64,000 nucleotides of DNA from Umbilicaria muhlenbergii (lineage: Eukaryota > Ascomycota > Lecanoromycetes > Umbilicariales > Umbilicariaceae). Every line of letters begins with the position of its first letter. Position 1 is the stretch's first letter. The DNA lies in the NCBI GenBank assembly GCA_000611775.1, contig KK106983.1, forward strand, positions 5,523,818 to 5,587,817, in the 5' to 3' direction. Positions 33,483 to 44,996 of this stretch are shown in pieces. The position numbers and the translations under genes are program-made. The notes beneath the pieces are model-generated. The model was not told the origin of the DNA. It searched no databases and saw nothing but the letters and a program-made list of their open reading frames with translations.

Positions 33483-34161
33483 AAAGGGAAGCAGACTGCA
33501 AGGTCCATTGGCTGATGTATGCTGAAGTTCGAAGTCATGAAGATGGTGAACTTGTTTCCGGAAGAAACATAAGCTGTTATCAATCACTCAATTGAAGCAC
33601 TAGTTATGTACATTATGTCTATGATGAAGCTCATCGGGGTTGATCGTGTATTATGTAGAATGACATAAGATGACCTGCCTTAGAGGTAATTATGATCTTG
33701 ACTAGGGTTTGATGGGAGGAGGTATCAAGCACTGAATTTTCTTCATAATGACACTCTAAGGCGTTGATCAATTTGTTAATGACACTCTAAGGCGTTGATC
33801 AATTTGTTAATGACACTCTAAGGCGTTGATCAATTTGTAGAGCATATTGAAAATGCTAGAGTGAGTAACTCAGGTGTTTAGCATTTGCTGAATATTTCCA
33901 CCCTATCTCCTGAAGTGGCTGAGTCTTTATGTAGTTGTCTCTTGTCCTTCTAGTCAGTTGTTGGGGGGTTGAAGGCTCAGGAAACTGCTGCATTGTGGGC
34001 TTAGAAGACTCATTATTATTATTCTATGTGGATTATATTACTATAACGGCGACGACTACGTCACTCACCAAGGCCCCACTGATCGGCATGAATTAACAAC
34101 TATTACGCTGGATACCACGTAGAACAATCGTATAGCAGTCCAACCAACAAAATGGGTGTTT
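33483..34161. other. convergent spacer with 31-bp tandem repeat
   Basis: About 680 AT-richer bases between convergent genes. Apart from the tandem repeat at 33746-33838, nothing is supported. Confidence 0.5.
33746..33838. repeat. three perfect 31-bp tandem copies
   Basis: Units at 33746-33776, 33777-33807 and 33808-33838 are identical, each starting TAATGACACTCTAAGG and ending GATCAATTTGT. Perfect identity implies a recent expansion; a VNTR marker is likely. Confidence 0.95.
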
Positions 34162-35448
34162 CTAGTTCGTTCTCCTCTTCGGTTCGCCTTCGAGATCATG
34201 GCAGGATGAAGACTGTCCATGCTTGCATGCCTTAAGGTTGTGGGTGGCTGCAATCGCAGCCAAAGAGGCAGGCTGGTTAGGAAGGGAGCAGGCATTGGCT
34301 GAGTGGGTTATGGGGCTATCGGAGCTCGAGGAGCGGAATGGAGAGGTAGTGGGGGCGCTTGCTGAGACCGTCGACGATGTGGGAGGTGGATGATCTGTCC
34401 AATAATAGCTGAGAGTCTTCTCATGCCTCAAGCGTGATAGCTCGTCTGCGAATTGAGGAGGATTCTTCGCAACGGTTTCGTGGTACAATGCATTCAGAGC
34501 AGCCGCGACCCTCCCATGCCGACCGCTGGTGACATAGTCGATGACGTTCTTGCACCTGCGGTAGAATTCAGGGAGGTCCTCTGCTTCACAGAGTCTGTAG
34601 CTCTTGAGTCGCTGCCCATGAAATTGCGGATCCTGGTACCAGTGGAGGTTGAAATAACTATCTTGACCATCACTAGCAATTGGGAGGGATATCAAGTCTT
34701 CATCTTGGTATAAGACTTTGCCATGTTCCCTAGCAACTTCGTACAAGGTCCGAAGAGCGTGGACTATGGCTGCACCTCCTCCAATATATTGGCTCTCTGC
34801 GTGATATCTGGTGCCGCTCGTAGCACCTGAATTAGTTCCCATATAAAACCTGGCAACAATCTCCCACTTTGAACTCGCATAAACCTTGTCAAGGGAGACA
34901 GATCCATAAGTTTGTACCTGCGCAACACGCTGGTAGCCCGTCAGGAATTCCTTTGTCGTACCGTACGCCACATCTGGTCTGGGTTGAGGGAGTGTGTTTT
35001 GAAGACCAGGATTCAGTGGCACATGGTCTCTGCCGAACTCAACTGACATGGCCACAGAGCCATGCTTTGGTGCCCGCGGAATTGCATGCTCGCTGTAGTA
35101 TTCATGTGATATGGACGACTCCCCATTATCATTCTGGCTCCTAATCCAATGAGCACATTTTCGAGCTTCCTCGTGGCTCAGGGGCGGTGAATCCCGTTCA
35201 GCGTCCATTATTTGGGACGCGGCGTGTCGAATGGTGGCCGGAACTACATCTGTGTTGTGCCATATGATGCCGTGCGTTGCAGCCACCTGGCGGTAATATC
35301 TCGAGTCTGTTGGTTCACTCTTGATCGATGGCGTCTTGCCGCCGAGTGGTGTAGAGAAGGAACTTATGGCCGAAGCTGTGGCGCCGAAGGACTTGTCAAG
35401 CCACTCCCCGAGGTACCAAGGTGGCGAGGACGGGCGGGTAGGATACAT
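34162..35448 (-). CDS. fungal protein, DUF7924-like (PD-(D/E)XK-type) pattern
   Basis: Single exon, 428 aa. The pattern RPDVAYG (~157), a central strand KWEIVARFYMG, AESQYIGGGAAIVHALRTLYE, then SDGQDSYFNLHWY and AEDLPEFYRRCKNVIDYV recalls the fungal DUF7924 family, thought to be a PD-(D/E)XK nuclease fold. The E-x-K lysine seems replaced (EIVAR), so activity is doubtful. The first 60 and last 75 residues are Ser/Pro/Thr-rich. No signal peptide is seen. The relation is from recalled pattern only; an unrelated fungal family remains possible. Confidence 0.5.
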   Translation of the reverse strand: MYPTRPSSPPWYLGEWLDKSFGATASAISSFSTPLGGKTPSIKSEPTDSRYYRQVAATHGIIWHNTDVVPATIRHAASQIMDAERDSPPLSHEEARKCAHWIRSQNDNGESSISHEYYSEHAIPRAPKHGSVAMSVEFGRDHVPLNPGLQNTLPQPRPDVAYGTTKEFLTGYQRVAQVQTYGSVSLDKVYASSKWEIVARFYMGTNSGATSGTRYHAESQYIGGGAAIVHALRTLYEVAREHGKVLYQDEDLISLPIASDGQDSYFNLHWYQDPQFHGQRLKSYRLCEAEDLPEFYRRCKNVIDYVTSGRHGRVAAALNALYHETVAKNPPQFADELSRLRHEKTLSYYWTDHPPPTSSTVSASAPTTSPFRSSSSDSPITHSANACSLPNQPASLAAIAATHNLKACKHGQSSSCHDLEGEPKRRTN

Positions 35449-36837
35449 TGAAAGGCAGGATGTTGATGGTGTGTTTGATGCTACGTTAGCAGATTCTCAG
35501 CGTCGCCGGACAAAAGCAGACGTTAAAAGATGTGACACGTTTGATCAGTCAGGTCAGACGGCAACCCAAGAGCTTGTGATGCTTGGTTTAGCATCAGGCG
35601 TAGGGTCAAAACAAAGGGCAGTTGCAACAAGAGGTCCCCCTGAGCAACAAAGCAACGACCCCAGGCCTCATGAATGTGAATTCATATTTCTTTAGACGCG
35701 GTTGAGTTCTGAAATCCTCACCAATCAAATTTCCCGATATTGCACTTTGTTGACGATTTGATGCTGGATGCCGCCTGGATGCCTTTACTTGGAGCTGCCA
35801 CTTATCTTGACCCGACGACGGCGGACTACCGACGCCTGCCATTGAGTATTTACAGGTCATTGAAAATCTCCAGAGTTGTCTCAGTCGGCTCAGACGCCTT
35901 CCTCTGTCTATTAATAATCTCTTTATTCCAGACTCCATACTTATGGAATACTCCGGCCTCAAAATCTCCCATGTCCTTACCGGCGCCATTAAATCGATGA
36001 ACGACGTCTCATCTACCCTCGCACCGAGTGCGCATCCGCACTCCTCCAAAAGCGCAGCTCAGGATCTAGGGAACGAAGTGGGGCACGTGTGCAAGGCTTT
36101 TGAGGCGGAGATTGAGGAACCGAGAGCGGGGGAGCCGGAGGCCCAGAGGCAGTGTGACGGTGACAGGATGCAGATAGAAAGGGTGGTGAGGGCGGCGAGA
36201 AAGGCGGTAAAGGAGATAAGGGCAAGGACTGAGAGAGCGAAGGGTGTGGCTAGAGAGAGTTTTCATGTCAAGTAAGTCATAGGAGGTCAGGAGCTTCCTC
36301 TGATCGTGAATATTACAGTCAGATCCATGCGCTCGGCGCGCAGAAGACATTGCTCTTCTGGTATAGGAGGTAGGTATCCTAGCCCTCTCCACCTTACCTA
36401 AGAATGGAGAACTGTGAACCGGAGAAGAAGTCTTCATAAGGATCGAGTCTTAAAGCGGCGTCCGGAAAGTTCGCTTTCGACGCTGCGCTAACCCTATCCC
36501 ATTATCACCTTCCTTCGAGAGGTAAAACATCATCAAGTCGATTGACATCGTCATGTATCCGTACCAAGAAAAGGAAGTAGATTGAATGCATTGTTAGATG
36601 CCTGTTGCTTCAAGTAAGCTTACTACTTTCGTCTTGTCTCCGAAATCTACGGAGGCTCCCTTGCCTTAGCACACGGATGCTTGTATTCACCGATCTTTGT
36701 TCGACTGTAAAGGTGTACCAAGGCGTCTCCTAGAGCATATCAAATTTACCGGGCTCTTTTCCAGATTCCCAATGCAGTAGAATGGCGTTCACGATTTTGA
36801 TATCTCGATCGCTGCTAATACTTAATTTAGTACCTTG
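35449..36837. other. spacer with one weak ORF
   Basis: About 1.4 kb between the DUF7924-like gene and the hydrolase gene. An unsupported 110-codon frame (35943-36275) is listed separately. The rest carries no recognisable gene, RNA or repeat. Confidence 0.4.
35943..36275 (+). CDS. possible small hypothetical protein
   Basis: 110 codons from an ATG. The product is hydrophilic, with Glu/Lys/Arg/Ala-rich helices near its end (VRAARKAVKEIRARTERAK), compatible with a short coiled coil. No similarity is recognised and no supporting context exists; it could be a chance frame. Confidence 0.25.
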   Translation: MEYSGLKISHVLTGAIKSMNDVSSTLAPSAHPHSSKSAAQDLGNEVGHVCKAFEAEIEEPRAGEPEAQRQCDGDRMQIERVVRAARKAVKEIRARTERAKGVARESFHVK

Positions 36838-38216
36838 ATGGCCTTCCACCCCACTCTTAAGAAGGCTTGCTGGTCGCTCGCTGTTGTCGTAGGGCTTTAT
36901 TATGGATTTCTTGCCCTTCTTTTGATTCCATGGCTTCAGCGGCAGTAAGTCCGCAACCAGGCACGTTCATTTCTCAACTTCATTGACCGGTGGCATAGCG
37001 CTTTATATGCAAATAAGATCCACACGAGCTGGTGGACAGATCTCAACAAGCCGGAACAGTTTGGGTATCTGAGTTAGTCCAACTATTGAAGCTTTGTTCA
37101 CAATTCTGACTATTTGAAGAGAGCCAAATACAGCCGTTTAATATCCCTACGCCAGACGGCGAGGTTCTCTACGCATGGCATGTACTGCCACTTGCGCTCT
37201 ACGCCAAACATGAAGTTGCCCTGATCCAAGGACCAGCAGGACCTCCAGACGATATCACACAGACGGTAGCATTCAAGCTTCTGGCAAGTGATCCGGAGAC
37301 CCGCTTGGTAGTCAACTGTAGGCCAACGTGCGTTGTACAACGCCTTATCTAATGCTGACTTCAAATAGTCCATGGCAATGCCGGGACAGTCGGTCAAGGA
37401 TGGCGGACCGACACGTACCGCGCCCTAGCTACGGGTGGCGTAGACAAAATCCACATCCTTACTGTTGACTACCGTGGCTTTGGCTACTCGACCGGAAGCC
37501 CTACCGAGCAGGGGCTTATTACAGATGGGATAACAATTACTAAATGGGCTCTGGAGGTCGCCCATATTCCCCCGGAACGGATTATCCTTCTTGGACAAAG
37601 CCTTGGGACAGCTGTTGCAACCGCAGTCGCAGAACATTTCGTGCTAGAATCTCAAACTGAGTTCGCAGGTGTTGTTCTTGTGGCCGGCTTTTCTGACATC
37701 CCCACGCTTATGTTAACGTACAGCGCTGGCGGTTATGTCCCTATACTCTCAGCTTTGCGACCTTACCCTCCGCTCCAGCGATTTTTCGCTCGTAGAATCA
37801 AAGATACCTGGCAGACGGCTGTACGGCTTGGCACTTTTGTACGGCATAGTAATAACGTCAATCTAGTCCTGATCCATGCAAAAAACGATTATGATATACC
37901 TTGGAAGCACTCGGACGCGTTATTTTATGCTGCTGCAAACGCTACGAGTAAGGAAGGTATGACGACAAAGCAGATCGATGGAATTAAAGACACTCTAGAT
38001 CTGGGCGAAGGCGGTTGGGTCAACAGTTGGAATGCTGGTGGACAGGGTCATGATAGAGGTAAGAGAATCAGACAGGAGATTGTCATGCATGGTGGTGAGT
38101 GCTCCACAGCGTTCTCTTCATTGCTGTGTCTGATCGACTTCACAGGCCATAATCGAATAGTCACATATCCCGTTGTAGCCAAAGCAGTCCTGAGAGTTTT
38201 TGATCTAGGGATATAG
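36838..38216 (+). CDS. alpha/beta hydrolase, ABHD12/Bem46-like, membrane-anchored
   Basis: Five exons (36838-36944, 36999-37072, 37120-37317, 37369-38094, 38146-38216) encode 391 aa. An N-terminal membrane helix (LAVVVGLYYGFLALLLIPWL) precedes the hydrolase core. Exon joining gives EQFGYLKSQIQPFNIPTPDGEVLYAWHVLPL, the oxyanion segment VNFHGNAGTVGQGW, nucleophile elbow GQSLGTA (Ser ~226), acid region HAKNDYDIPW, and catalytic His in GGHNRIV, which needs the last intron. ABHD12-type enzymes act as lysophospholipases or acylglycerol lipases on ER membranes; substrate here is inferred. All five exons keep phase, with introns of 47-54 nt containing CTGAC branch sites in two cases. Confidence 0.88.
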
Positions 38217-39393
38217 ATATTTAAGCCTACCTCGTCTATATATGTGTGGCTCGTGCCACTACTTCAGATCCCATGGGCTCCACTGCCCAGCATCTCCCTC
38301 ATAGGCGCATGGAACGCAGCATTGTGAGGCTCATGGCTTCTTGGATCAGGCCCTCATCATAAACTGAGACCCCGCCCGTGTGATGACCGTATATGCGTTT
38401 TATTAATGTTATGTGGGATTAGCTGGCCCATCCTACATTGAACGTCAACGGCGTGCACAAAGCTCTCTCACTCAACTAGGATCCCATGCAGAAACCACAA
38501 TTGCACTTCTTACTGCCCTGCCCAAGGTGGTCGCATCTGAACATCTGGTCTGCAGGCGTCCCGCAGCATGTCCATCTAAAGCCCTGAGGCCAGGCATCGA
38601 AAAACTTCGCCTCACCTCTGCCGAATCATTGCTGTCATTACCGTCGTCATCTGGAACACAGCACGCTCTTTAATCTATGGTCACTGCACAACCCATGCCT
38701 CGAACTTCTGTTACAAGTCCTCGGACTCGGATTTATCGCATGCAGCAAAGCCTAAGCCTTTTGCAAGGTGGGACCGTGTTTTGAGCTCGAGGCGTCCTTC
38801 ATAGTCCGAGCCATCCTAGCAGCGGCGGTATTGCCTCTTATCATACTAAGGGCTGGCTGAAGAGGAAGCTGTTGTACTCGGCATGATGGATATATCTTTC
38901 CAGGACTCAGACTAGAAAAGAGGAGAGCATAGGTCAAAACGCAGTGGAAGCGGGACACAGCTTTTCCCTATAGAGAAATCAATCGAGTACGTGGTAGAGT
39001 AAATGATCCGCAGGGGCAGAGCTGGGAACTGTGACACGGACGCGCACTATGAGTTAGTTACACTTAAGATACAATGAGAAGTTGGCGGTGGGGGGATCCC
39101 CCGCGAACATTACGATAACGCAACTTCTAACTCGCAGTTGGCGCAAATGTTGCTCGCCTCATAATAAACCCGCGGGGGCCCTTGATGAAGTCGCAAACGC
39201 AGAATCTAATTAGAAGTGCGAATAAACAGAAGCACGACTATTTTCAGGTCGATATTGAAAGTGGCTGCAGGTGGTTTCATCAGGATAAGGTAAACCGGTA
39301 AGGCTACAATCTCCCCCTCATTAGGCGAGGCGCATCTTCGTACAGATCTTGGACATCCCCGCGTTTCTTAAAGCAGCCAATCGAACAGGCAAG
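38217..39393. other. gene-poor spacer before nmt1
   Basis: About 1.2 kb. Short frames (for example 38413-38673) are unconvincing. A GC-rich structured patch at 39078-39128 includes the palindrome GGGGGATCCCCC (39091-39102) nested in 8-bp inverted arms AGAAGTTG/CAACTTCT. Confidence 0.45.
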
Positions 39394-41327
39394 ATGACAG
39401 AGGAGTCGAAAGTGGCCGACTCAGAGCTCAACAAGGAGGCTGTTAAAGAAGTCCTCGAAGAGCAGTCAAACAATGCGAGCGTCAACGATGATTCCGGTGA
39501 CGAGGAGCAACAGGACGAGACAAACACCGACGCGGTAGCTGCGAGCTCAACTGCAAAGAAGAAGAAATCCAAGAAGGCCAAGATACAGAAGATCTTTGGG
39601 GCCAAAGGGAAAGAAGATGGCGCCACAGAAGCAGCAGAGGGGCCTTCAAATCCTGCCAGCAAGCTCACACCTGGTATGGTGGAGCAACTACTGGAGTTGA
39701 ACCCATCCTTGAAGTCCGAGATCTCGGGCATGAATGCGGAGAGGGCTGCCGAGACTCTGAAGAAACTTGACGTCGCTGACTTGTTGACTGGCATGGTACG
39801 AGACCTATGAATTGCTTCTGAGGGTTACAATTCTGACAAGGTGGACAGTCTGTGAGTGGCAAGAATCAGAAAGATATGGCATCGTACAAGTTCTGGCAGA
39901 CTCAACCAGTCCCACGATTCGGTAAGACGTCCATACATCTGGAACGACGCAGCTTATCCTTATTTCAGACGATGCTCAGGCAGAGGACGAGGGACCGATC
40001 AAGATTATCGACCCCGAGCGAGTACCGAGAGAGCCCAGGCCGCTCTACGAAGGATTTGAGTGGGTCACAATGGACTTGATGGACGAGAAAGAGGTTGGTT
40101 CCTAGGAGCATAAGACTCACGTATCAGTAAGTTCTAATCATATTATAGCTGGAGGAAGTTTATGAGCTATTGTCTGGCCACTATGTGGAGGATGGTGAGG
40201 CCATGTTCAGATTCAACTACTCCATCTCGTTCCTCAACTGGTATGCAAAATTCTTGACCTAAATCCTTGGAGACCACGATGCTAACGTACGAAGGGCACT
40301 CAAGTCTCCTGGATGGCGTAAGGAATGGCATGTGGGTGTTCGTGCAACAAAATCACGGAAACTCGTCGCGTTCATATCTGGCGTTCCGGTTGCGCTTCGT
40401 GTGCGGTCAAAGGTTCTGAACAGCACCGAGATAAATTTCCTGTGCATCCACAAGAAGCTACGGTCGAAGCGTCTGGCACCTGTTCTGATTGAGGAAATCA
40501 CGCGGAGATGCTATCTTCTTGGTATCTACCAAGCCATCTATACAGCTGGCATTGTTCTCCCCAAACCCGTCAGCTCATGCCGATACTTTCACCGAAGCCT
40601 CGACTGGCTCAAGCTCTACGAAGTTGGGTTCGCCCCTCTGCCACCGAACTCGACGAAAGCAAGACAGATCACCAAATTTCACCTTCCGAGCAACACAGCT
40701 ACACCCGGTCTCAGGCCTATGCAGAGCAAAGACGTCGAAGGAGTACAGGATCTCATGAACCGCTACCTCAAGCGCTTTGAGATGGCGCCAGAGTATACCA
40801 GACAGGAGATGGATCATTGGCTGGTACATGACGAAGAAAATGTTATTGACCAAGTGGTCTGGAGTTATGTGGTTGAAGACCCAAAGAGCCACAAAATCAC
40901 CGATTTCTTCTCATTCTACTGCCTCGAGTCGTCGGTCATAGGCAATCAAAAATACGACAGCCTCCGCGCGGCATACCTCTTTTACTACGCTACCGAAACG
41001 GCCTTTGAAGAAAAGGAGAAAGGGCTTAAGGAGAGATTGAACGAACTGATGAAGGATGCTTTGATTTTGGCGAAGCGAGTAAGTTCCGAATCCTTTCCAA
41101 CTGCTGTCGGATACTCACCAAGTGGACAGTTCAATTTCGACGTCTTCAATGCTTTGACTCTTCTAGACAATCCTCTATTCCTCGAAAACCTAAAGTTCGC
41201 ACCCGGAGACGGTCAGCTACATTTCTACCTCTACAACTACCGAACACCGCCGATAGCCGGAGGTGTGAATGCGAAGAATACGGTCGATGAGAAGCGGCGT
41301 GGCGGTGTCGGTGTGGTGATGCTCTGA
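39394..41327 (+). CDS. nmt1: glycylpeptide N-myristoyltransferase
   Basis: Six exons (39394-39795, 39849-39921, 39969-40093, 40149-40240, 40295-41078, 41130-41327) encode 557 aa. NMT moves myristate to N-terminal glycine of targets such as Arf GTPases. The N-terminal part is acidic, then carries a Lys-rich ribosome-binding-like patch (KKKKSKKAK). The core shows [38 protein letters not shown]-type segment ([23 protein letters not shown]), AGIVLPKPV, and the terminal leucine (GVGVVML) whose carboxylate is the catalytic base. The last intron (51 nt) has no stop and a length divisible by three, so unspliced RNA would add 17 residues before FNFDVFNAL. Rtc5 in this window is a plausible substrate. 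Confidence 0.95.
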
Positions 41328-41721
41328 AGACATCTTGGGGCATTGCAGAGTTGCGATCTTCTGCACTGAGCACAGCATAGCGTTGGCTTGATTGTTGCAT
41401 TGCTTAGCTGTATCTGTAACGGAATACAACATACCCTTCCTTGAGCCATTTGTTGTGCTCTTTCTCCGGATCTCTTACACTAAAAGTCCTCACCAATCTT
41501 GAGCAGGGCGTGACTGTAAACAAGGAAAGCAGACGTTGGTGTCATTGCGAGGCGCGCAACCATCCGAACAAAAGTATTCCGGGAAAGTCTGAGGAGTCCC
41601 TATGTGGAAGTTTAAGTGCCTTGTAGGGCTGAAAAAAGTTCAACAGCCGAGACGATCTTTAGATGCTGTTCGAGCCAACAGTACACCGCAGCAAGCTCGT
41701 CAGTCCATTTAATCGAGCGTC
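41328..41721. other. intergenic spacer nmt1 to mef1
   Basis: A 394-base spacer on the same strand. No supported element seen. Confidence 0.45.
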
Positions 41722-44287
41722 ATGAGGGCGCAAGGAGCTGCGAGGACACAAGCATGTGTGTTGCGCTCGTTGAGACCTTCTCTTCGGGCTTCTCAACCAT
41801 CATGCCTCAATGCGCCTAGATGCGCCTCTACAGCCTCCCTACGCCCTCTTCAACCACAACGAAGAACTTTAGACCGACGATGGCAGCCTCGACGGTCACA
41901 GTCCGCTGCTACCGCCGCAGTGTACGTAGTCAACGCTCTTGTCATCGATATCAGCTAATTAGAACAGAATGGGGCAAGCGGCGGAACCAGAAAATCTAGC
42001 TCAGGAGACCATTATCCATAATCTTTCCCCTAAAGAAGCGGAGCGACTATCACGGGTTCGGAATATAGGTATAGCTGTAGGACTCACACGTCAGATATTC
42101 TCCAGCATGCACATTGACACCCCTAGGCACACATTGACAGTGGCAAAACCACCGCCACTGAGCGCGTCTTATATTACACCGGCCGAATCAAGTCAATACA
42201 TGAAGTACGAGGCAAGGATGCAGTGGGGGCGAAGATGGACTCGATGGATTTGGAGAGAGAAAAAGGTATCACAATTCAATCGGCTGCGACATTCTGTGAC
42301 TGGGTGAAAGTCGAGAACGGCAAGGAGGAGAAATACCACATTAACTTGATCGATACACCCGGGCATATCGATTTTACGATTGAGGTAGAGCGAGCCCTGC
42401 GAGTGTTGGACGGAGCGGTCATGATTCTGTGCGCCGTTTCCGGAGTACAATCGCAGACCATTACCGTGGATAGGCAGATGAGGAGATATAACGTTCCCCG
42501 GATCTCCTTCATCAACAAGATGGATCGTATGGGGGCAAACCCTTTCAAGGCCATTGACCAGATCAACCACAAGCTCAAAATTCCCGCGGCAGCCGTACAG
42601 GTCCCTATTGGGTCGGAAGACAGCTTTCAGGGGGTGGTGGATCTCATCGGGATGAGAGCCATTTATAACGAGGGTCCAAAAGGAGACATCGTCGTTGTAA
42701 AAGATGAGATTCCCGAGAATGTCAGGCAACTTGCAGAAGAGAAGAGAAAGAAGCTGATCGAGACCCTCGCCGACGTGGACGATGAGATAGCAGAGATATT
42801 TCTCGAGGAGCGCACACCAACTCAAGAACAAATCAAAGCAGCTATCAGACGTGCTACCATCTCATTGAAGTTTACGCCGGTCTTCATGGGCTCTGCCCTG
42901 GCAGACAAGTCGGTACAGCCGATGTTGGACGGAGTGTGTGACTACTTGCCAAATCCCTCCGAAGTCGAGAATCTTGCTCTGGACCAAAAACGGAAAGAAG
43001 CTCCAGTCAAGCTTGTCCCGTACAATTCTCTACCCTTTGTGGGGTTGGCTTTCAAGCTGGAGGAAAGCAGTTTCGGTCAACTCACATATATCCGTGTCTA
43101 CCAAGGTTCACTGAGAAAAGGCTTGAATGTTTTCAACGCTCGAAACGGCAAGAAAGTCAAGGTACCTCGGATAGTACGAATGCATTCCAATGAAATGGAA
43201 GACGTTCAGGAAATTGGGGCCGGTGAGATATGCGCTGTGTTTGGCATTGATTGTGCCTCCGGAGACACCTTCACCGATGGTACCCTAGGTTACACCATGA
43301 CCTCAATGTTCGTTCCGGAACCAGTCATCTCGCTCTCAATCAAGCCCAAGAACAACAAAGACGCCTCCAACTTCTCAAAAGCCATGAGCCGCTTCCAACG
43401 TGAAGACCCCACCTTCCGTGTCCACGTCGACGCCGAAAGCCAAGAAACCATCATCTCCGGCATGGGCGAACTCCACCTCGACATCTACGTCGAGCGCATG
43501 CGCCGCGAATACAGAGTCGACTGCGAAACCGGCCAACCGCAAGTGGCCTACCGCGAAACCATCTCGGAAAAGACCAAGTTCGACCACACGCTCAAGAAGC
43601 AAACCGGCGGCGCCGGCGACTTCGCCCGCGTCGTCGGCTGGCTCGAACCAACAGGTGCCCTCACAGCCAACGAATATGAATCCCGCATCACCGGCGGCAC
43701 CATCTCGGAGAAATTCCTTTTCGCCTGCCAAAAGGGCTTCCAGGCCTCGTGCGAAAAGGGACCTCTCGTCGGACACCGCGTGCTCGGCACCCGTATGGTT
43801 ATCAATGACGGCGCGACGCACATGACGGATTCGTCGGAGATGGCGTTTAAGAACGCGACGCAGCAGGCCTTTAAAAAGGCGTTCCAGATGGGGAAACCGC
43901 AGGTATTGGAGCCGCTGATGAAGACGACGGTGACGGCACCGAATGAGTTCCAGGGGAATATTGTCGGGCTGTTGAATAAACGGAATGCGGTTATCAGCGA
44001 TACGGAGATTGGACCGGAGGACTTTACGCTGTATGCGGACTGTAGCTTGAACAGTATGTTTGGGTTTAGCAGTCAGTTGAGGGCGGCGTCGCAGGGGAAG
44101 GGGGAGTTTTCGATGGAGTTCAGTCATTATTCGCCCGCGATGGTTATGTTGCAGTAAGTTCTTTCCGTCTCTTTCTTGGAGGGGCTTGTTAGGGGGGGCT
44201 TTTGGGGATGGTTGACTAATTTATGAAAATAGGAAGGAGTTGGTGGCGAAGTATGAGAAGCAGCAGGCGGATAAGCATAAGAAGTGA
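41722..44287 (+). CDS. mef1: mitochondrial elongation factor G (mtEF-G1)
   Basis: Four exons (41722-41921, 41968-42076, 42127-44153, 44233-44287) encode 796 aa. EF-G1 drives translocation on mitochondrial ribosomes. The first ~65 residues are Arg/Ser/Ala-rich, a presequence. Splicing assembles [36 protein letters not shown], giving the P-loop. Further motifs are [13 protein letters not shown] (G2), DTPGHIDF (G3), NKMDR (G4), domain IV near [17 protein letters not shown], and domain V with [19 protein letters not shown]. The last exon restores [18 protein letters not shown]. Intron 1 was set by GTACGT...AACAG; a donor two bases earlier is a weaker alternative. Intron 2 ends beside a near-duplicate of the exon start. 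Confidence 0.94.
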
Positions 44288-44996
44288 GACGGTGGTTGGT
44301 ATATTAGGGGGTTTTGGTGAAGGGAAGGCATCTATCTCCTCTCGCGGTGTGGTAAACGGCATCTACACGGGGGCATGTGGAGTTTGCGAGACGGTAGAAC
44401 GGCACTTACGGTTATACTACATCAACACCATAATGATACTCTTCTATCCCCCGAGCTCGTGATCTACCCTTCAAACATGCATGTATACAACTCACTCCGA
44501 TATCAAGATGCTGACACGTGCCTTCTTGGCCGCAATCTCATCCCCTGTCCACTTCCGTCTTGGCGCTCCCCACCCGCAATCCGCCCGCACTCATGCATCT
44601 TGCTGCTATCGTCGCCGCACCGCCTATGACCCTCACACAACCCATCTACTGCGCTGACAAACGCAGATTTTCTTGGCGGGGTTTTCAGCCCGGGTGCGGC
44701 TGCGGAGGACCCTGAGATCGGGATTGTGTGAGGGTGATAGGTCGTGCGAAAATGTGGAGAGGGCTATGTTGCCAATGGGCTTTGTCTGGGCCCTCCTGCG
44801 AATGGGAGTGAATGTTGCCGGCGCATAGAAGGGTCCACCTGTGCAGTTGTGATGGGTATTTAGTGTTCGCGTTTCTGCTGATGCTCTGTTCTGTTGGTTT
44901 TGCCTACTTGCGAAAACGAAATTTATTGGGGTAAATTTGGGAGTTGTTCAGTCGTAACCTAACCACCCGTGAATCGAGATCGTGACTACAGCGAGG
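44288..44996. other. intergenic spacer after mef1
   Basis: About 700 bases with no gene, RNA or repeat that I can support. Confidence 0.45.

Noticed and set aside
33746-33838. CRISPR-like array
   Set aside because: The 31-bp units are directly adjacent with no spacers, and the genome is eukaryotic.
43375-44127. Minus-strand 250-codon frame opposite mef1
   Set aside because: Shadow of the conserved EF-G frame; no protein family seen and composition is Arg/Leu/His-biased.
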